Assembly: GCF_037126265.1 (NCBI RefSeq)
Contig: NZ_JAYLLN010000008.1
Location: 1-64,000 of the forward strand
Direction of reading: 5' to 3'
Source of the DNA: Sphingobacterium tenebrionis
Lineage (GTDB): Bacteria; Bacteroidota; Bacteroidia; Sphingobacteriales; Sphingobacteriaceae
DNA: 64,000 bases
Below, piece after piece: positions 33,770 through 43,825 of the stretch. The stretch's first letter is position 1. The number at the start of each line of letters is the position of its first letter. The notes beneath the pieces were generated by a model. That model was not told the DNA's origin. It saw only the letters and a list, made by a program, of their open reading frames with translations, and searched no databases. A program made the translations under genes and the position numbers.

Positions 33770-35029
33770 TTAAAGGTTTTCGCCTTTGCGGAATACTTCC
33801 ATTCCGGATTTCCATACCCGTGCAGGTTTTAATGAACCCTGCAGGTAGGTGATATTCTGATAATTAGCTGTTTCATAGATGATAAAGTCGGCTAAAGCTC
33901 CAGCTTTCAAGATGGCTCTATCTTTTAAGTTCAATGCTTTGGCCGCGCGGAAAGTTATACCGGCAAACACTTCGGTATTGCTCAGTTTTTCCATGGATGC
34001 CAAAATGCTGGCACTTTCGATCAATTTCCCCATCGGTGCTGAACCTGGATTCCAGTCAGTGGCGATGGCCAAACATGCGCCGGCATCCAATAATTTTCGG
34101 GCAGGTGTAAATGCACACCCAATTCCCAAGGATGCCGCAGGTAGTGCAACAGCCACCACATTGGAATTTGCCAAGGCTTGGATTTCTTCTGCAGTGGAAG
34201 CTTCCAAGTGATCAGCCGAAACCGCATCTACCTCAACGGCCAAAGCCGAACCGGAAGTGCTGAACTGATCGGCATGTACCGTAATATCAAAGCCCATACT
34301 TTTTGCCTTTTCGAAATACGGTTTGGTCTGTTCTGCGGTAAACGCACTTTTTTCGACGAAGGCATCTATCCTATTGGTCAATCCTTCCGCTTTTAGGACT
34401 GGGAATAATTCTTCTGCGATCCATTCCAGATACGATTCCGGGCTTCCCTCATAATCCTTCGGACACATGTGTGCAGCCAAACAGGTACTGATCAATTCTG
34501 CTTTACTGCTTTCATTCGCCTTTTTGATAGCGCGGAGGGTTTTCAATTCCTCTGCCACATTCAATCCATACCCACTTTTCACCTCGATGGTGGTAATCCC
34601 CTGCTCCAATAAAGCATCTGCGTGTTTAAGGATCACCTCGGTCAATTCTTCCTCCGACAATGCCCTAGTATGTTTAACCGTGCTCCAAATCCCACCGCCG
34701 GCTTCCGCTATTTCCAGGTAAGAACTACCGGCATTACGCATGGCAAAATCATTGGCGCGGTTTCCGCCAAAAGCGATATGGGTATGGCAATCGATATAAC
34801 CTGGAAGAACCACCTGGTCACCTTGTAAAAGGATCAAGTTTGCTTCCTGGCCATATTGGGTCTTTAAATCATTGAAATTTGAAATAGCCTTTATTTTATC
34901 CCCTTCCAGCAGGATTCCTGCATTTTCCTGGATCTGTAATTGGCTATCTTTTAACGCCCCTTTCATCGGCAGGTTGGCCATACTGACCAATTGCTTAAAG
35001 GGTCCTATTAACGTGAGTGCTTTGTTCAT
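33770..35029 (-). CDS. hutI: Imidazolonepropionase
   Basis: Opens the imidazolone ring to give N-formimidoyl-glutamate. A 419-residue amidohydrolase with metal ligands H82 and H84 in DCHTHIAFGG, a further histidine in VHADQF, and an aspartate in ATDWNPGSAP. The substrate-binding segment EVKSGYGL is intact. It starts 2 bp after hutH ends, so the pair is closely coupled. Confidence 0.97.
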   Translation of the reverse strand: MNKALTLIGPFKQLVSMANLPMKGALKDSQLQIQENAGILLEGDKIKAISNFNDLKTQYGQEANLILLQGDQVVLPGYIDCHTHIAFGGNRANDFAMRNAGSSYLEIAEAGGGIWSTVKHTRALSEEELTEVILKHADALLEQGITTIEVKSGYGLNVAEELKTLRAIKKANESSKAELISTCLAAHMCPKDYEGSPESYLEWIAEELFPVLKAEGLTNRIDAFVEKSAFTAEQTKPYFEKAKSMGFDITVHADQFSTSGSALAVEVDAVSADHLEASTAEEIQALANSNVVAVALPAASLGIGCAFTPARKLLDAGACLAIATDWNPGSAPMGKLIESASILASMEKLSNTEVFAGITFRAAKALNLKDRAILKAGALADFIIYETANYQNITYLQGSLKPARVWKSGMEVFRKGENL

Positions 35030-35031
35030 GC

Positions 35032-36603
35032 TTAATAGTTTTCGAAATATTCTACACCTGTACCGAAATAAGGCACACCTTCCTTCTCGGAAACCTCTTT
35101 GGCCAACTCAACCAATTCACCCGATTTCACCAATGCTAAAGCCGCATCTAGGATATCGGTCATAGGTTGGTCCTCTTCGATATGCGGGATGCTTTTACGC
35201 ACATGCTGATGGATGGCTTCCACTACCGCCGTAGATTTCAACGGTGCATGGTAATCCTTCGCTTGTGCAGCACATAATAGCTCGATACTTAATATCTTAT
35301 CCACATTATCCAACACCTGTAATAATTTCCTTCCGGAAATCGAACCCATGCTAACGTGGTCCTCTTGCCCCAATGAAGTTGGGATGCTATCGGCACTTGC
35401 CGGGAAACATAATCCTTTATTTTCAGAAGCGATTGCTGCTGTACTGTATTGCAGGATCATAAAACCAGAGTTCAATCCAGTGCTTTTCATCAATAATTTT
35501 GGAACGCCATTGGTCTCGCCTTCCAAAGAAAGATAAACCCTACGATCGGAGATATTTCCCAATTCAGAAACGGCCAAGGTCGCGTAATCTAACGGAAGAG
35601 CGATCGGTTGACCATGGAAAGAACCTCCAGAAATGGTCAATTCATTGTTGATGATGATTGGATTATCTGTTACAGCATTGATCTCCGTTTCAATGATCTC
35701 CTTGAAGTGTAACCAGGCATTGCGGGATGCGCCATGAACCTGTGGGATACAACGTAAGGAATATGGATCCTGAACGCGGGAACAATTTTTATGTGATTCA
35801 AGAATATCGGAACCTTTTAAGAGATTAAAAACCGTAGCAGCTACAAAGCTATTTCCCTTATACGGTCTTAATTGATGTAATTCAGTATAGAAAGGTTTGA
35901 TGGAGCCATTCAATCCTTCGATCATCAGGGTCGCGATCAGGTCGGCATTGTTCATCAGGCGGTTCATTTCTACCACGGCTTTAACGCCATGAGCAGCCAT
36001 AAACTGGGTACCATTGATCAAGGCCAATCCTTCTTTAGCGCCAAGGGCAACAGGAGTAAGATTATGTTTCTTCAATACCTCAGCGGTAGAAACCTCTTTT
36101 CCGTCCTGCCATACTTTTCCATAACCGATCAAAGGAAGGAACAAGTGGGACAAAGGCGCTAAATCGCCCGATGCACCTACTGAACCTTGTTTTGGAACCA
36201 CAGGGATCACATCCTCTTGGATGTGCCAGATGATCCTTTCGATGGTGCTGTATTGAACCCCTGAAAATCCTTTTGCCAAAGCTTGAACTTTCAGGATTAA
36301 CATTAATTTACTCAATTCTTTATCGATGGCCTCACCCACACCTACGGCATGGCTCATCAGGATGTTCTCTTGTAATTTACGGGTATCTTGAGCACCAATC
36401 AGGGTAGTACACAATGGACCAAATCCTGTATTGATACCATAAACCACTTTTCCGGCATCAACAATATCTTGTACATATTGGGCACTTTGGTTTACTTTTG
36501 CTTTGCTTTCCTCGCTCAATTCACCTTTTAAATCTCCTTTTGCAATAGAGACAGCTTGGGAACTGCTCAAAAAATCTTCACCGTATTTAAATATTTTCAT
36601 CAT
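35032..36603 (-). CDS. hutH: Histidine ammonia-lyase
   Basis: First step of histidine degradation, releasing ammonia to give urocanate. The self-processing Ala-Ser-Gly that forms the MIO cofactor is at about 144-146 in GSVGASGDLAPLSHL. The tyrosine in YGINTGFGPL near residue 55 is also kept. Length (523) is normal. Two consecutive ATG codons could start it; the second gives the common MKIFKYG. It leads hutHIUG and is divergent from a LysR-type regulator across 75 bp containing a palindrome. Confidence 0.97.
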   Translation of the reverse strand: MMKIFKYGEDFLSSSQAVSIAKGDLKGELSEESKAKVNQSAQYVQDIVDAGKVVYGINTGFGPLCTTLIGAQDTRKLQENILMSHAVGVGEAIDKELSKLMLILKVQALAKGFSGVQYSTIERIIWHIQEDVIPVVPKQGSVGASGDLAPLSHLFLPLIGYGKVWQDGKEVSTAEVLKKHNLTPVALGAKEGLALINGTQFMAAHGVKAVVEMNRLMNNADLIATLMIEGLNGSIKPFYTELHQLRPYKGNSFVAATVFNLLKGSDILESHKNCSRVQDPYSLRCIPQVHGASRNAWLHFKEIIETEINAVTDNPIIINNELTISGGSFHGQPIALPLDYATLAVSELGNISDRRVYLSLEGETNGVPKLLMKSTGLNSGFMILQYSTAAIASENKGLCFPASADSIPTSLGQEDHVSMGSISGRKLLQVLDNVDKILSIELLCAAQAKDYHAPLKSTAVVEAIHQHVRKSIPHIEEDQPMTDILDAALALVKSGELVELAKEVSEKEGVPYFGTGVEYFENY

Positions 36604-36616
36604 AATTATCTGTGTC

Positions 36617-36643
36617 TATCAAATTTAGCCGCTATATTTGATA
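36617..36643. promoter_or_regulatory. Candidate LysR operator over the hutH -7 box
   Basis: A perfect 8-bp inverted repeat, TATCAAAT / ATTTGATA, with an 11-bp spacer. It overlaps the minus-strand -7 element TAAATTTG (36620-36627) of hutH. No -33 TTG stands at normal distance, as in activator-dependent promoters. A second short palindrome, ATCAATTGAT, lies at 36665-36674 beside the regulator start. Confidence 0.55.
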
Positions 36644-36678
36644 ATTAGTAATACCAATTTTTTCATCAATTGATAACT

Positions 36679-37572
36679 ATGAATTATCAAATAGAACTGA
36701 GACATCTGCATTATTTTAAGGTTTTGGCGGAGGAACTGCATTTTAGGCGTGCAGCAGAACGTTTGTTTATTGCGCAACCTGGATTATCGAGGCAGATCAA
36801 GCAATTGGAGGATTATTATCAGGCTCAATTGTTTGAAAGGGATAAGCGGAAGGTTTCTCTAACGCCTGCGGGCCAATACCTGCAGATGGAGGTGGATCTG
36901 TTGTTTAACCAATTAGGGAAGATCAAGGAACAGGTGGAAAAGATCGAGGAGGGGAAGCTTACTTCCTTGAAATTGGGATTTATCGGATCGGCGGTGCAGA
37001 CTGTGCTGCCGGAATTATTGGTTAGCCTAAAGCATGAACAACCGTTGATTGATATTACCTTGAATGAGTTGTCCAATGAGTTTCAATTGGAGATGTTGCT
37101 GAAGAATGAATTGGATTTTGGTTTTGTTCGGATGGAAAAAGCTTTTCCGCCATTAAAATCGATTCCGGTGTTGACGGATCATTTTAGTTTGGTGGTTCCG
37201 AAGGATGCGAAGAACAAGAACATTAAAAAGGTGGATATCTTGGATTATCAGAAGGAATCTTTTATACTTTTTTCGAAGGATTATAGTAGTTCGTATTATA
37301 ATTTGGTGATGAGTATTTTTTATGATCATGGTTTTGAGCCGCATGTGACGTTGAAGACGGTGAATGCGTTGAGTATTTTTAATCTGGTAAGTCAGGGATT
37401 GGGCGTGGCGATCGTGCCATCTTCCTTGAAAAAGGGGTATCATACTCATGTTGATTTTTTGGATTTGAGCCATCTTCCACAACGGACGACATTGTCGTTG
37501 GTATGGAACGAGGAGAATAGGAACCCGGGGTTGGGGTTGTTGTTGGATATTGTGAAGAAGATGATTAAGTGA
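36679..37572 (+). CDS. LysR-family regulator, probably of the hut operon
   Basis: A 297-residue transcription factor with an N-terminal winged HTH (about 8-65; FRRAAERLFIAQPGLSRQIKQLE) and a two-lobed effector domain. Its divergent placement next to hutH and the palindrome between them make control of the hut genes the most likely role, perhaps with urocanate as ligand. That is inference; Gammaproteobacteria use the unrelated HutC. I start at the ATG and not the TTG three codons before, because MNYQIELRHLHYF is the normal LysR N terminus. The 3' half of the gene is strongly G-rich (25 G to 4 C in the line at 37501), next to repeat cluster R5. Confidence 0.88.
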   Translation: MNYQIELRHLHYFKVLAEELHFRRAAERLFIAQPGLSRQIKQLEDYYQAQLFERDKRKVSLTPAGQYLQMEVDLLFNQLGKIKEQVEKIEEGKLTSLKLGFIGSAVQTVLPELLVSLKHEQPLIDITLNELSNEFQLEMLLKNELDFGFVRMEKAFPPLKSIPVLTDHFSLVVPKDAKNKNIKKVDILDYQKESFILFSKDYSSSYYNLVMSIFYDHGFEPHVTLKTVNALSIFNLVSQGLGVAIVPSSLKKGYHTHVDFLDLSHLPQRTTLSLVWNEENRNPGLGLLLDIVKKMIK

Positions 37573-37606
37573 AGGGGTTGATGGGAGGTTTGCATGATTG
37601 GGGGGG

Positions 37607-37797
37607 CGTCATTGCGAGGAGGCACGACGAAGCAATCTTCCTTCATGTCATGCTGAGCGCAGTCGAAGCATCTACATGTGGTACTCGTACAGATCCTTCG
37701 ACTTCGCTCAGGATGACAGAGACCTCTCAGGATGACAGAGACCACTCAGGATGACAAAGGCCAAAGATTGCTTCCTCGTGCCTCCTCGCAATGACGT
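37607..37797. repeat. Nested palindromic repeat cluster R5
   Basis: A full nested unit: the outer module, the inner GTCATGCTGAGCGCAGTCGAAGC and its inverse, then two truncated inner closings (CTCAGGATGACAGAGACC) and the closing outer half. Unlike most clusters it lies between two genes in the same direction (LysR, then the macroglobulin). The 110 bp after it hold the macroglobulin leader with two copies of CACCATTATGRAA and no clear promoter. Confidence 0.9.
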
Positions 37798-37906
37798 GGA
37801 AATAAACAAAATAAAATATTTTTTTACCCCACCATTATGGAAATCTATATTATCTTGCATCAGATGAATAAAAACATATGGCATTCATCAACTTACCAAC
37901 ACCATT

Positions 37907-40900
37907 ATGAAAAAAGCACTCTGGATTCTCCTCCTCTTCATCCCCTTATTTTCAATAGGACAAATCTCTCCACAAACAAATGATCTTACCAAAACATGGT
38001 TGGAAGTAGATCGCCTATTCAGCATAAAAAATTACGAACAAGCCTTACCCTTGCTCGCAACAATAAAAGCTGAATCCATAAAAAGAAAAGATGACGCCCT
38101 CTGGTTAAGAGCCTTTTTGGCAGAAACCCAAGTCGCAACTGTTAATACCAACGACGATAACCAATTCGAAAAAATCGACCAGCTTTTCCAGAATAACATC
38201 TCCACCGCCAAACCCTTGGTAAAAGATGTACTCTATAATTTTTATGCCTCCTTCCTCGAAAACAACCTACACAGGTACCTCAGCAATTCGAGCAATAAAT
38301 TTGTAGCGGCAGACCATAATCAAAAATGGGATATAATCGATTCCCTTTATAAGCTCTCTTTAACAAACAAACTCAGATTAAAAAAAGAAAAAACAGAGAA
38401 ATGGAGTTCCATGTTTTCGGATCTTAATAATATACAACTCACACCTACCCTATTCCATTATCTAAGCATCAATTACCTATCTTTTCTTAAAAAAGATATG
38501 GTCAGCTATAAAAGTGCTTATCAAAATCTTCATCAGGAAATCATGGCCTTAAATAAAAACGAAGACTATAAAATTTCCGCCACTTTTTTTGCTTCCCAAA
38601 ATCCAACCATAAAAGCAAATAACAACCTCCTCTACTTCCAAGCCTTACGGGATATCATGAAAACCTATCCAAGTGATTATAATGCTTATTTGCTTTATCA
38701 GATGGCATATAAACATTTTTATATGGGAAATAAGAAGGAAGCCTTAGCCTTGGTTGAAGAAGCTGAAAAAAATTACCCTAATTCTCCTTGGCTAAATAAT
38801 GCAAAAAACCTGAATGAGGACATTAAAAGAGTAGAAATAGGAATGGATATGAAGGAATTCCAGTTGCAGAATTCCTATTTACCGATTAGTTTAAGACTGA
38901 GGAATGTAGACAACCTTTATATCCGAGTCTATCGCACAACCAACCATCCGAAGGAACTGAAAAAATTTACAGTAAAATATGATAGTACGACCTTCGTGAA
39001 CAGCTTAGATGCACCTCTGGCCTATGAGGAAGTCATACCCATAAAAGACCTAGCAGTTGGAGAATCTAAGCGCACCATCTATAAAATTAATCCCCTTCCG
39101 TATGGCCATTATACCATCTTGATCTCCAATAACGCAGCTTTTAAGGATGATGATAAATTCCAAAAGGTAAGTATCAATAATTTCTATATCACTGATTTCT
39201 TCTTTTCGGCAACCTTCGAAAAAGAAAATGAAAACAACGAAGAGTATCATACTTTATTCATCAACAGAAGGACCGGGCAACCCTATGCAAACAAAACATT
39301 CAGCCTCTACGAATTCTATGATAAAAATCCTCTGAAATTAATCCAGAAGATAAAAACAGACCAAAGAGGTTTCTATCATTTCAAAACAAACGAAAAGAAA
39401 GACATCACGGATATTAATGATTATTATATTTATTTAGCTGATGAAAATCAATTTATAGATCTATCGGAGTTTCCGGAAACAGCTGATCATGTCCGATACG
39501 ATCAAGAAAAAGAAGAAATTGAGGGTGAAGTCAGGATAAATGCCATGTTAGACCGCGGCATCTATAGACCCGGCCAACCTTTATACTTCAAAGGAATCAT
39601 TTACAATGATCACTATCTGAAAGGCAGGGTATTGGCCGATCAGAAAATCAAGGTCTATTTACATGATGTAAATTTCAGAAAAATTGACTCATTGGAACTG
39701 ACAAGCAATGCTTATGGATCCATTCATGGAGAATTCAACCTACCAAGCCCCATATTGGCTGGTCGATTTAGATTATCCTTTCAACAGAAGGAGCTGCAGA
39801 TTGGCGAAATAAGCTTTCGGGTAGAGGAGTATAAACGACCTACCTTTGAGGTTAAGCTGGAAACCAATAAAGAAACCTATACCAAAAAAGATACGGCCAT
39901 ATTCCAAGGTCAAGCCATGTCTTTAAATGGTGCGCCTTTGGTCGGCGCAAGTGTACATTATAAAGTAAACTATAGCGCTCGGGGTAAGCAGTATAAAAAT
40001 GGTCTTTTTGTCGATTCGACTACGACGACCAATGAACTTGGAAAATTTACCATCAAAGTTCCATTGATGGATTCCACCTTCCAAACATTTACCGATTTCA
40101 GACTGAATTATGAGGTGGAGGTAGTCAATCAGAATGGTGAAATGCAATCGGCAGCTTCCAGTCATCAATACAGTGATAAACCATGGCGGATACAAATTCA
40201 AACGCCAAGGAATGTAGAAGAATATAAATGGTCTTCCATCCAGGTCCACACCTTAAATAACAATAATCAACCCCTGAAATTTGCTGGCGATGTACAGATC
40301 TTGAAAATAAAAGACCCTACTGTTGTGGTTCCGGAACACATGCGGAGTTATTTTAGGGATGTAGACTTTCATTTATTTTCCAATTCGGAATATAAAAAAT
40401 ATTTCCCGACCATATTTGATGATGTATTTATTGGTGATCAAAAATCAGAACTGATCAAAAGCTATTCTTTCGATACTCGGGATACCACGTTGGTTAGAAT
40501 AGATTCTAATCTATTTGGACGTGGAAGATATTTCATCAAAGCTTTATCCATTCAAGGCCGGGATAGTATCCGAGCACAAGCCCTGGTAAGTGTATTTGAT
40601 AAAGCGACTGGAAAAAGTCTTAATTCTGAATTCCTAACCTATACCTTGGATAAGCCGAGTTATAAAGAGGGCGATGAAGTGACCCTGAAACTATTTACGG
40701 ATCTAAAAGAAGTAAAGCGTCTTTATTTATTCAGCCAGATTGGAAACAAAAAACTTCCTTTGCAGGTATTGTCCTGGAATAATGGGAAAATTATCTATAA
40801 ATTCAAGATTACCGAAGAACAGCTGAACAATAATATGCAGTTCCATGCTATGTTGATCTTCGACAACAAATTGTCGTCCTTACCTATCCACATCCCAATT

Positions 40901-43825
40901 GAAAGGGAAAACCAGTCGGTGGAGATCAAGACCCAAACTTTCCGGGATAAGATAACGCCTGGACAAAAAGAAAAATGGAGTTTTACCATCACTAAAAAAG
41001 AGGAGAAGATGCAGGCGGAGGTATTGGCCAGTATGTATGATGCTTCATTGGATGTTTTCCAGGGTAATTATTTCAGCTCATCCCTTTCCAAGCAATATCC
41101 ATATTTCCAACCCTATTATTACCACCATATGTATGGCAATTTTTATGCATCGAGTGGTTCTTACTCCCTATTTAGGAACTTTAAAGTAAGGAATACAAAA
41201 GGCACCGAATTCCCAAGTATAAAAAATTATGGTCTTTGGATTACGCCATATTGGGGAGAAAATAAAGTTTATGATTTCGCCTACTCGGATGGAGTTCACG
41301 AATCCTCACGTCGTCAAGTCATCGAGGAAGTAGTTACTGTTACTGCAGCTGGGAAAGTAGCAGGAGTGAATGCATCACCAAGTTTAATGCTCCGCGGAAC
41401 ATCCTCTTTAAATACTAATGATCCCCTATATGTCATCGATGGCGAAATTGTTAGTCAAGAAGAGTTCAATAGTTTCAATAAGGATGAAATTGCGGATTTT
41501 AAGGTCTTAAAAGATGCCGAAGCGACTGCTCTGTATGGATCAAAGGGGGCAAATGGTGTTATTATTTTAACCAGTAGGCTCGGGAAACAGGCGAATGAGC
41601 AATTATCGGATGTAAAGACCCGAACCAATCTTCAGGAAACGGCCTTCTTCTTCCCTACCCTTTACACGGATGCTGAGGGAAATGTTTCCTTTGAATTTGA
41701 TTCGCCGGAAGCATTGACCAAATGGAAATTGCAGTTATTTGCCCATGACAAGGAATTGAATGCTGGATCTGCTACCTTCTATACCCAAACCCAGAAACAA
41801 TTGATGGTGCGACCGAATCTACCACGTTACTTCCGGGAAGGGGATGAAATTGTGATCAAAACACAGATCCAAAACCTGAGTAAGAAAGCACTTTCAGGAA
41901 CGGCAAAGATCGAGATCATCAACCCGGAAAACAATGAGGTGATCAGCAATAAATTTATTGGTGAAAAAGCGATAACCCGTTTTGAAACCCAGGAAAATAC
42001 GCATGGATTAATAGAATGGACCTTAAAAATACCTGCTGGTTATCCAACGGTTCAGATCAAAGTGATTGCAGGAACAGATGAATTCTCGGATGGTGAACTA
42101 TCCGAGGTTCCGATCCTGACCAATAAGGTGCTGATAACCGATTCGGAGAAGATCATGCTGAAACCGGATCAAGAAAAAGATTACCTCATCAAAATAGCTG
42201 GTAAGGAAAATGTACAGGCTAAGGTTCAGATCCAAAGCAATCCTATTCTGGAGATTATTTCGGCATTGGATTACCTGAAGAATTATCCATACGAATGTAC
42301 AGAGCAATTGACAAGCAAATGGTTTGCCCTTAAAGTACTGCAATATGTGGACAAGAGCTATCCAGCAATTTCCGATTATTTCAGAAAACTGAATACGGAG
42401 GAAAAACAAAGTAAAATGGAATCCAATGCAGAGTTGAACAGTTTCAAACTGGAGGAAATGCCTTGGTTGAAGTCCATTGAAAATGATGGCAAGAAATTGC
42501 AGGAATTGGCAAAATTATTCCGTTCGAACTTTCCGTCAGAGCTAAAGGCTATCGAGGAGAAGATCGTCAAGAATCAGACCCGTGAAGGTGGATTCCCTTG
42601 GTTTGATGGTGGCAAAGCGGATCCTTATATTTCCATCCGGATCCTGGAGATCATGGGTAAAACATTGACCCTGGACAAGAGCTTGATCAGTAAAGATATG
42701 AAGGGCATCCTTCCAAAACTGACCAGTTATTTGGATACAACAAGTACAGTATTTGGACCTAAGGCTACTGAAAGTACGGCCTTGGATTATCTATATGCAA
42801 GGAGATATTGGTCTGCTGAGTTCCCTATTTCGGAGGCTATTAAAGCGAAATTGAAGAGTAAAGTGGCTATAGCGCCGTTGTTGACAGCAAATAGACCTGC
42901 AGGAGTTGCGGCTAAAGCATGGATCGTGAATCAATTGTTCGGAACAGGTAAAGAATCGACAGAGATCAGGAATAGGCTGCAGCAGGAGGTGATCTTGGAT
43001 GAACTGAAAGGAATGTATTGGGAGAGTAATGAAAAATATTACAATGGCATCTCCATGCAGGCTTATGTTTTGGAAGCTTATAAAATGCATGATCCAAGCA
43101 AATTGATGCCGATCAGTCAGTGGTTCTTTTATAAGAAGGAAACGAATTATTGGTACAGTACCTGGATGACGGTGGATGCGATCTATGCGATATTATTGGC
43201 AAATAATCCGAAGGACTTTTCGTTGGAGAATACGGTGTCGGTGCGGATGAATGGAAATGAGCTGGCTATGGATGATAAGGTTTTGGGTCAGGCATCGAAG
43301 GTAATTCCAAAGGAGGAACTTAAACAGGATACCCGGTTTTCGGTGAAGAACAATAATGTTCGGAATATTTTTGGTGGAATTTATCATCAATATTTTGTGC
43401 CGATGGAGGATGTAAAGAGCAGTACGAACGAGATTAAGGTGAGCAAGGAATACTTGGTGGAAAGGGAAGGAAAATGGGTGGTGAGTAATCAGGCTGTTCT
43501 TGGTGAGAAGATTAAGGTGAGAATTACGGTGATAAATGATAAGCCTTTGCAATATGTGCATTTGAAGGATAGTAGACCTTCTGGCGTGGAACCTGTGTAT
43601 CAGCCTTCGGGGTATAGGTATTGGGAGAGGTTTTATTTTACGATGAAGGATGCTTCGACAAATTATTTCTTTGATCGATTGGGTAAAGGGAAGTTTACTT
43701 ATGAATATGAGGTGAAGGCGAATAATCTGGGAAGGTTTAATTCGGGGATCACGACCTTGGAATGTATGTATGATCCGACGGTTAACGCAAGATCGGAGAA
43801 TGTGGAAATGAGTATTGTTAAGTAG
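37907..43825 (+). CDS. Alpha-2-macroglobulin family protein with SusC-like plug segment
   Basis: A 1972-residue exported protein. The signal peptide (1-19, ending IGQ) lacks a lipobox cysteine, unlike E. coli YfhM. TPR-like helices (about 20-310) precede macroglobulin MG domains. The bait region and A2M domain follow (TLYTDAEGNVSFEFDSPEALTKW), then the thioester motif CTEQ at C1464 in YPYECTEQL with a helical TED domain. Between MG domains, at about 1136-1225, sits a TonB-receptor plug-like segment: LMLRGTSSLN, DPLYVIDGEI, VLKDAEATALYGSKGANGVI. The usual partner pbpC is absent. Base composition drifts from C-rich at the 5' end to G-rich at the 3' end. It probably traps proteases or handles surface protein contacts. 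Confidence 0.88.
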   Translation: MKKALWILLLFIPLFSIGQISPQTNDLTKTWLEVDRLFSIKNYEQALPLLATIKAESIKRKDDALWLRAFLAETQVATVNTNDDNQFEKIDQLFQNNISTAKPLVKDVLYNFYASFLENNLHRYLSNSSNKFVAADHNQKWDIIDSLYKLSLTNKLRLKKEKTEKWSSMFSDLNNIQLTPTLFHYLSINYLSFLKKDMVSYKSAYQNLHQEIMALNKNEDYKISATFFASQNPTIKANNNLLYFQALRDIMKTYPSDYNAYLLYQMAYKHFYMGNKKEALALVEEAEKNYPNSPWLNNAKNLNEDIKRVEIGMDMKEFQLQNSYLPISLRLRNVDNLYIRVYRTTNHPKELKKFTVKYDSTTFVNSLDAPLAYEEVIPIKDLAVGESKRTIYKINPLPYGHYTILISNNAAFKDDDKFQKVSINNFYITDFFFSATFEKENENNEEYHTLFINRRTGQPYANKTFSLYEFYDKNPLKLIQKIKTDQRGFYHFKTNEKKDITDINDYYIYLADENQFIDLSEFPETADHVRYDQEKEEIEGEVRINAMLDRGIYRPGQPLYFKGIIYNDHYLKGRVLADQKIKVYLHDVNFRKIDSLELTSNAYGSIHGEFNLPSPILAGRFRLSFQQKELQIGEISFRVEEYKRPTFEVKLETNKETYTKKDTAIFQGQAMSLNGAPLVGASVHYKVNYSARGKQYKNGLFVDSTTTTNELGKFTIKVPLMDSTFQTFTDFRLNYEVEVVNQNGEMQSAASSHQYSDKPWRIQIQTPRNVEEYKWSSIQVHTLNNNNQPLKFAGDVQILKIKDPTVVVPEHMRSYFRDVDFHLFSNSEYKKYFPTIFDDVFIGDQKSELIKSYSFDTRDTTLVRIDSNLFGRGRYFIKALSIQGRDSIRAQALVSVFDKATGKSLNSEFLTYTLDKPSYKEGDEVTLKLFTDLKEVKRLYLFSQIGNKKLPLQVLSWNNGKIIYKFKITEEQLNNNMQFHAMLIFDNKLSSLPIHIPIERENQSVEIKTQTFRDKITPGQKEKWSFTITKKEEKMQAEVLASMYDASLDVFQGNYFSSSLSKQYPYFQPYYYHHMYGNFYASSGSYSLFRNFKVRNTKGTEFPSIKNYGLWITPYWGENKVYDFAYSDGVHESSRRQVIEEVVTVTAAGKVAGVNASPSLMLRGTSSLNTNDPLYVIDGEIVSQEEFNSFNKDEIADFKVLKDAEATALYGSKGANGVIILTSRLGKQANEQLSDVKTRTNLQETAFFFPTLYTDAEGNVSFEFDSPEALTKWKLQLFAHDKELNAGSATFYTQTQKQLMVRPNLPRYFREGDEIVIKTQIQNLSKKALSGTAKIEIINPENNEVISNKFIGEKAITRFETQENTHGLIEWTLKIPAGYPTVQIKVIAGTDEFSDGELSEVPILTNKVLITDSEKIMLKPDQEKDYLIKIAGKENVQAKVQIQSNPILEIISALDYLKNYPYECTEQLTSKWFALKVLQYVDKSYPAISDYFRKLNTEEKQSKMESNAELNSFKLEEMPWLKSIENDGKKLQELAKLFRSNFPSELKAIEEKIVKNQTREGGFPWFDGGKADPYISIRILEIMGKTLTLDKSLISKDMKGILPKLTSYLDTTSTVFGPKATESTALDYLYARRYWSAEFPISEAIKAKLKSKVAIAPLLTANRPAGVAAKAWIVNQLFGTGKESTEIRNRLQQEVILDELKGMYWESNEKYYNGISMQAYVLEAYKMHDPSKLMPISQWFFYKKETNYWYSTWMTVDAIYAILLANNPKDFSLENTVSVRMNGNELAMDDKVLGQASKVIPKEELKQDTRFSVKNNNVRNIFGGIYHQYFVPMEDVKSSTNEIKVSKEYLVEREGKWVVSNQAVLGEKIKVRITVINDKPLQYVHLKDSRPSGVEPVYQPSGYRYWERFYFTMKDASTNYFFDRLGKGKFTYEYEVKANNLGRFNSGITTLECMYDPTVNARSENVEMSIVK

